A stretch of DNA of 10,015 bases, from the NCBI GenBank assembly GCA_029259975.1, contig JAJDEE010000416.1, forward strand, positions 1 to 10,015, given 5' to 3'. Position numbers and translations under genes: made by a program. Within the stretch, counting starts at the first letter, position 1. Every line of letters starts with the position of its first letter. The notes beneath the pieces were generated by a model. It did no database searches, was not told where the DNA came from, and saw only the letters and a list, made by a program, of their open reading frames with translations. Below, in pieces: positions 5,653 to 10,015 of the stretch. Source of the stretch: Planctomycetota bacterium. GTDB lineage: Bacteria; Planctomycetota; Planctomycetia; Pirellulales; Lacipirellulaceae.

Positions 5653-7101
5653 ATGGACAAAAACGGACACTATGTCACCCCCGTTGAAGACCGAATTTCG
5701 TTGGTGCAGAAGTCCGCCTATTCCGTGGGCATGTTGGTCAATAATCTGCAAGCGGCTGCCTTGCCTGCCATGGTCGTCATTCTTAATCTCGGCCTAGGAA
5801 TGGACCCGATCCTCGTGGGGATGATCGGGCTTGTTCAGCGGCTCTTTGATGCCATCTCTGATCCAATGATGGGCTACATCTCGGATAGCACTCGATCACG
5901 GTGGGGACGCCGCAGACCTTACCTAATGGTTGGCGCCGTTCTATCTGGCCTTGTCTTCGCTGCGATGTGGCAGCTTCCTCCGGGCCACTCTGAGAGTTTC
6001 TATTTTTGGGTCTTCCTATCTGCTTCAGTACTCTATTTCCTCACCTACACAGTGTACGCCACGCCCTTTGTTGCCTTCGGGTTCGAAATGACGCCCGACT
6101 ACCATGAGCGCACTCGACTGCAGGCGTTCGCGAATACGGTCGGCCAACTCGCGTGGCTGGGGGTTCCTTGGTTTTACGCAATCATGTCGAGTAAATTGTT
6201 TGACAATACCGTACACGGAGCGCGCGTCTTGGCGCTCTGGGTTGGAGGAGCGATCTGTCTACTCGGTATCGTGCCGGCCATTTTCTGCAAAGAAAAGCTT
6301 GGGCCGCTGCCAAGCGAAGAAGACAAGGCAAGCGAATTACGAAACTCGAAAGGCTTCTGGAGCCATTTCAAAGAGTTTTTTCAAGGGATCTTGATCACTT
6401 TCAAATGTCGTCCGTTCGTAAAACTATGTGCGGCCACTTTCTTGATTTTCAACGGCTTCCAACTCGGTGCATCGTTTTCTTTGTACGTAGCGATTTACTA
6501 CGTGTTTGGTGGGGATGACAGCCCGGCGGGAGTATTAATGGGGTGGTTTGGCATGTTGACTTCGTTATGCACATTGGGCGTCATACCGCTAACGGCCTGG
6601 ATCTCAACAAAGATTGGCAAGCGCAAGACATTCCTGATAACGATCACTCTATCTCTCGTCGGATATGCGTTGAAATGGTTTGGCTATAATCCCACTTATC
6701 CTTACCTGCTACTAGCATCGTGCCCGTTTGTGGCTTTTGGCACGGGATCACTGTTTACGCTTATGGGTTCTATGGTTGCTGACGTTTGCGACTACGATGA
6801 ACTCGAAACCCATCAACGCCGCGAGGGAGTTTTTGGAGCCATCTACTGGTGGATGATTAAAGTTGGCATGGCGCTTGCTATCTTTTTCACGGGAGTGATG
6901 CTTAACCTCTCAGGATTTGATGTTGAATTGGCATCAGATCAGGCGGAGAGGACACTGCTCCAGTTGAGAATCTTTGATGTCGGCATTCCCTTGATCACCT
7001 CGGCAATCGCACTCTGGATCATGTCTACTTACGAGATCACCGAATCGAAAGCCCATGAAATTCGCGAGAAACTAGAGGAACGCAGAGGAACAACTGGCTA
7101 A
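5653..7101 (+). CDS. GPH-family sugar:cation symporter (major facilitator superfamily)
   Basis: A 482-residue inner-membrane protein with about twelve hydrophobic segments, the usual size for the glycoside-pentoside-hexuronide:cation symporter family (MelB-like). The family signature in helix 2 and the following loop is clear at residues 66-90: FDAISDPMMG, then DSTRSRWGRRRPY. Asp-66 and Asp-70 correspond to the cation-binding aspartates of MelB. A second family block at about 371-405 includes MVADVCDYDE, RREGVFGAIYWW and a following Lys. The protein should import a sugar or glycoside with Na+ or H+; the substrate cannot be read from sequence. ATG at 5653 is the natural start although the ribosome site is weak. 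It is divergent from lacI, with a LacI-type operator just upstream, and convergent with the large glycoside-active enzyme candidate. Confidence 0.92.
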   Translation: MDKNGHYVTPVEDRISLVQKSAYSVGMLVNNLQAAALPAMVVILNLGLGMDPILVGMIGLVQRLFDAISDPMMGYISDSTRSRWGRRRPYLMVGAVLSGLVFAAMWQLPPGHSESFYFWVFLSASVLYFLTYTVYATPFVAFGFEMTPDYHERTRLQAFANTVGQLAWLGVPWFYAIMSSKLFDNTVHGARVLALWVGGAICLLGIVPAIFCKEKLGPLPSEEDKASELRNSKGFWSHFKEFFQGILITFKCRPFVKLCAATFLIFNGFQLGASFSLYVAIYYVFGGDDSPAGVLMGWFGMLTSLCTLGVIPLTAWISTKIGKRKTFLITITLSLVGYALKWFGYNPTYPYLLLASCPFVAFGTGSLFTLMGSMVADVCDYDELETHQRREGVFGAIYWWMIKVGMALAIFFTGVMLNLSGFDVELASDQAERTLLQLRIFDVGIPLITSAIALWIMSTYEITESKAHEIREKLEERRGTTG

Positions 7102-7108
7102 AGAGATC

Positions 7109-7142
7109 GATTCAGATCGCAACCGCAGCTTGGTGCTGAATC
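7109..7142. terminator. Hairpin between convergent genes, possible bidirectional terminator
   Basis: GATTCAG (7109-7115) and CTGAATC (7136-7142) are perfect arms, with an inner CAACC/GGTG pairing (one bulge). The hairpin fills most of the 54-bp gap between the symporter stop and the stop of the large minus-strand gene. No T-run follows in either direction, so termination is uncertain. Confidence 0.35.
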
Positions 7143-7155
7143 CACTCGGATTAAA

Positions 7156-10015
7156 TCAAGCAAAGACGATTCGCTCGTTGGGTATATCTACATCAATTTG
7201 AGTGATTTCGCCAGTTCTTTGAAACAGTTTGAGACTTAACTCTGGGCTGAGAGAATCCTGATCCGTCGAGACTTCGGTTCCGTCAGCAAAAAAAACGTTG
7301 AGGGAAAAGGACGATTCGACAAGGCGATAGACAACCGGGACTTGGCACACTGTGAAAGCAAGCGAACCCATCGGAAGTTTTAATGTTTTATCTTCGCCGT
7401 CCAGGTCGAAATAGGCGAACTCAGACGCTTCTTCTAGAAATTCTCGTCGACGCAGCAAGAATGGTTGAAATTGCACCGTACCATTGCGAATGCGAACTCC
7501 CAGTTCGCCCTGACGGGTAAGAATTTCTTCCTTGACTTGTCCCGTCATCCCTGGCTGCTGAGCACCACTGTGTTTGGTCGTATGTGAATAGGGATCGGTT
7601 GGGAAGGCGCCGTATTCGCTGGGTGTCTTGTCGGAACTGAGGCCGCCGCGAACAAGGTAGTAGGAGTCTGCAAGTGCCTCAGCCAAAACATTCGATTGTT
7701 GCTCAATGGCACTAAAGACGTTTTCCTGGACCGCTAAAAGCAACTTAGAAACCATGTGCCAATAGATACAGCCTAAACCTTCGTAGCCGTACATGGCACC
7801 AGATCGACCGGTGTAGGTCTTGTGGCCAAACACTGCTTCAAAAGCGTTGTGGACTTTCTGTCGGTCTCTGGCAACCAACTCAGCCCACTGCTTCTCTTGT
7901 TCTAGGCGAGCAAGCCCCGTTTCTAAGTCAGCCAGTCGTTGGATGGAATGGTGGAAGTGATAATCGCCGAAAGTATCCCTAATTACGATGGATCGATTCC
8001 CAGCCTCAATCAGTTTCCGGAGCAGTTCCACCGCATTGAGGGCACCCTCAGGAATGTGATTTCGCTCCAAGAATCGGCGTAAGTTTCGATCGGGATAGAG
8101 CATGAAACTTCGCTGATCCTTGCGGTACAAATTGCTCTCAAACATAGCTTGGATTAATTCTGCTGCTTGCCCAAGGTCGAGAGCGCCGCTACTCAAAGCA
8201 GCGACCTGGCCCTCCAGCATTTCGTAGAGATAGCTAACGCTCACTTCGCTACTTTGCCCACTAAACTCAAGTAAATTATATGCGTGATAGAGGCCATCGT
8301 TGCGGCGGTTCGCACGAATGGAGTGATCGAAGTACTCAATCGCTAATCGGAAGAACTCGACCAACTCACCACCCGCAATTGTGTGTTTGCCAGAAAATCC
8401 ATCTTCGTAAACTTTCAATCGATAGTCGGAGAAAGCTCTCCCCATCTCGTTCAGAATTCGACCTCGATCCGTATCGGCAATTGCGGGGTGATTCAGTAGC
8501 GATCGGTTCGCTTGCAGTACCTTGCGAATGCTACGGAACCATTGTTCTACCTCAACGGACACGGCAAATCGTCTGTCGCCCGTTTCTTTTAGCGTATCGA
8601 CAATCATGTTGAGATGTCGCCGCAGATAGCATACTGTGACCATCGAGAGTCCAGAGCCAACGAGCGCGTTATTGGCATCGTTCCATTCGGGTCTTTGCGT
8701 ATTTAACCAAATCCCCCCATCCACGACGAAGTTGGAGAGTTTAGTGAGAATTGGAACAAGTATTTTTTCGATGATGTTGACGTAGTAAACTTTGCCTTGG
8801 TCATCAAGAACCAGCTTGCCGTCAGTCCCGATCTTGTCGACTCGCCGATCGATCCCCTTGGCTGTAAAGCGATCGTAGTCGATGGTTTCGCTACTGTTCG
8901 TGACGATTTCGTTGTAAGGCTTAATTCGGTAGGGGACGTTGGCATAGCAAAAAACCTGTTGTTCAAATAAGTCTTGCAACTCTCCAGTAAAGTAATCGCT
9001 CATCCCCTTCAGCAACTTCGACAGGTAGATAATCTGATGGTCGCCCCAGTAGCCAATATTACTCCAAGGGTCTTCCGAATCAGGGGCTTCCCAGTCGATT
9101 CCATCTCGGGTGATACGATAGGGATTGAATCCATCAATCGTAGAGGCGTTGAGAAACTTCGCGACGATACTGGGCAGGTAAGCCGGAAAGCTCACACACA
9201 TTGCTTCCCAGTTTTGAAATATGTCACGCCAATTACCCTGATAGTTGTAGACCTTAGACCCATCATCGTTGCGGACTTTAATCTCGAAACTATTCCAGGG
9301 ACGACTCGGGTCGCCATGCCGACGACCGAAAGTGAGAGGTAAATACTCGTGTGCTAGTCGAACCAAGTCGGTGTTACTTTGTGCTTTTGCACGAGAAAGA
9401 AAATCCATATAGGTGACCCGCTCTGGAAGTTCGCGTAGATACGCTTGCTCGTTCGCTGCGACCGAGTGATTTCTTGTCTGGATGAAATCAAGAAAATCCC
9501 GGGACTCCACCCAGTAATTCGACGCGGAGACTCCGCCACGCAGGTTATTGAACAGCACATTCGCCAAATGATGCGCAGTCGACAGCTGACTGCCGGTCTC
9601 CTGCAGGCCGTCGGCACTCGCGATGCTCTGCATCAAGTCTTTGTGATCGGCCTCAATCGACTGTTCAAGTGTTTCGACAAGCAATGAGTCGTCCAAGATC
9701 CGTTTGCGAATTCGGGCAATTTCTTGATGTGAACGGCCAACGTCCGCTACGAGATACCAAGCATTCAACTGTCCCGGTACTAGGTCAATCGACGAAGATA
9801 CGTAGAAATTCCCCCGCCGACCGGTACAGATTTCCTCTGGCTCGAGTGCTTGACCGTGACAGAAGGCGTTAGGCACATCTGGGGAAAGTGAACGGATGCA
9901 GTTTGGTAGTCCAAGACTCCAAACGCTAGTGGCCTGCAGAGCTTCGGCAGCTTCAGCCCGATCGAGAATCTGCGAGGTAAGGCTATAGATGCCCATTCCT
10001 GTTGCAGGGTCGATC
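7156..10015 (-). CDS. Large glycoside phosphorylase/hydrolase-like protein (clan GH-Q type), N-terminus outside window
   Basis: The frame is open to the right edge (952 residues visible). The Met codon at 9996 is probably internal: it has no spaced ribosome site and the frame continues upstream as IDPATG. Residues below count from that Met. Segment 63-90 looks like part of an N-terminal beta-sandwich. GNWRDIFQNWEAM (254-266), DSEDPWSNIGYWGDHQ (306-321) and PEWNDANNALVGSGL (436-450) parallel, in order, the RD..Q, the FNDDPLWL-like and the DWND blocks of GH94 phosphorylases. The Asp of WND (440) would be the catalytic acid. GRSGAMYGYEGLGCIYW (730-746) resembles the MYPYLTGSASW phosphate-site block, but without its Thr-Gly. 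DPYSHTTKHSGAQQPGMTGQ (801-820) is also distinctive. The large size may fit GH149 or GH161 better than GH94. The role, cytosolic sugar cleavage after import, is an inference from fold and neighbours. Confidence 0.65.
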   Translation of the reverse strand, partial: IDPATGMGIYSLTSQILDRAEAAEALQATSVWSLGLPNCIRSLSPDVPNAFCHGQALEPEEICTGRRGNFYVSSSIDLVPGQLNAWYLVADVGRSHQEIARIRKRILDDSLLVETLEQSIEADHKDLMQSIASADGLQETGSQLSTAHHLANVLFNNLRGGVSASNYWVESRDFLDFIQTRNHSVAANEQAYLRELPERVTYMDFLSRAKAQSNTDLVRLAHEYLPLTFGRRHGDPSRPWNSFEIKVRNDDGSKVYNYQGNWRDIFQNWEAMCVSFPAYLPSIVAKFLNASTIDGFNPYRITRDGIDWEAPDSEDPWSNIGYWGDHQIIYLSKLLKGMSDYFTGELQDLFEQQVFCYANVPYRIKPYNEIVTNSSETIDYDRFTAKGIDRRVDKIGTDGKLVLDDQGKVYYVNIIEKILVPILTKLSNFVVDGGIWLNTQRPEWNDANNALVGSGLSMVTVCYLRRHLNMIVDTLKETGDRRFAVSVEVEQWFRSIRKVLQANRSLLNHPAIADTDRGRILNEMGRAFSDYRLKVYEDGFSGKHTIAGGELVEFFRLAIEYFDHSIRANRRNDGLYHAYNLLEFSGQSSEVSVSYLYEMLEGQVAALSSGALDLGQAAELIQAMFESNLYRKDQRSFMLYPDRNLRRFLERNHIPEGALNAVELLRKLIEAGNRSIVIRDTFGDYHFHHSIQRLADLETGLARLEQEKQWAELVARDRQKVHNAFEAVFGHKTYTGRSGAMYGYEGLGCIYWHMVSKLLLAVQENVFSAIEQQSNVLAEALADSYYLVRGGLSSDKTPSEYGAFPTDPYSHTTKHSGAQQPGMTGQVKEEILTRQGELGVRIRNGTVQFQPFLLRRREFLEEASEFAYFDLDGEDKTLKLPMGSLAFTVCQVPVVYRLVESSFSLNVFFADGTEVSTDQDSLSPELSLKLFQRTGEITQIDVDIPNERIVFA

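Noticed and set aside
7221..7227. GAAACAG copy near the end of the large minus-strand gene
   Set aside because: It lies in coding sequence far from any promoter and fits the number expected by chance.
9994..9996. Met codon at 9996 as the true start of the large gene
   Set aside because: The frame continues upstream without a stop to the window edge, AGGA directly touches the ATG, and the domain pattern implies a missing N-terminal part.

Overview
The window looks like a carbohydrate-response locus from a planctomycete, probably of the Pirellulales type. The clues are two proteins with PEP-CTERM sorting tails, an FG-GAP/ASPIC-UnbV protein fused to dockerin-like calcium repeats, signal peptides on all three, moderate GC, and a LacI regulator divergent from a sugar:cation symporter. 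No rRNA, tRNA, CRISPR array, insertion sequence or integrase is visible.

Layout, left to right. (1) 1-531, minus: 5' part of a gene for a secreted protein, open at the left edge. (2) 823-1461, minus: a small PEP-CTERM protein with a jelly-roll, carbohydrate-binding-like body. It is followed by a GC-rich terminator (776-801) and preceded by a long, apparently structured leader and a good sigma70-type promoter (1738-1766). (3) About 500 bp with no convincing gene. (4) 2282-4438, plus: a 718-residue secreted protein with seven FG-GAP-type calcium loops, an ASPIC/UnbV domain, four dockerin-like loops and a PEP-CTERM anchor. Its last 31 codons run antisense into the end of lacI. (5) 4343-5389, minus: a LacI-family repressor. 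(6) 5653-7101, plus: a GPH-family symporter, divergent from lacI across a 263-bp region rich in palindromes and repeats. (7) 7156 to the right edge, minus: a large cytosolic-type protein resembling glycoside phosphorylases of clan GH-Q; its N-terminus lies beyond the window.

A working model (inference): the symporter imports an oligosaccharide or glycoside, the GH-Q-like enzyme cleaves it in the cytoplasm, and the LacI protein senses the sugar. The exported PEP-CTERM proteins would bind or display something at the cell surface. The most interesting pattern is a GAAAC/GTTTC element just downstream of candidate -10 boxes before lacI, before the 823-1461 gene and, more weakly, before the left-edge gene. 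A related cre-like palindrome precedes the symporter. This suggests one LacI regulon linking sugar uptake to exosortase-sorted surface proteins.
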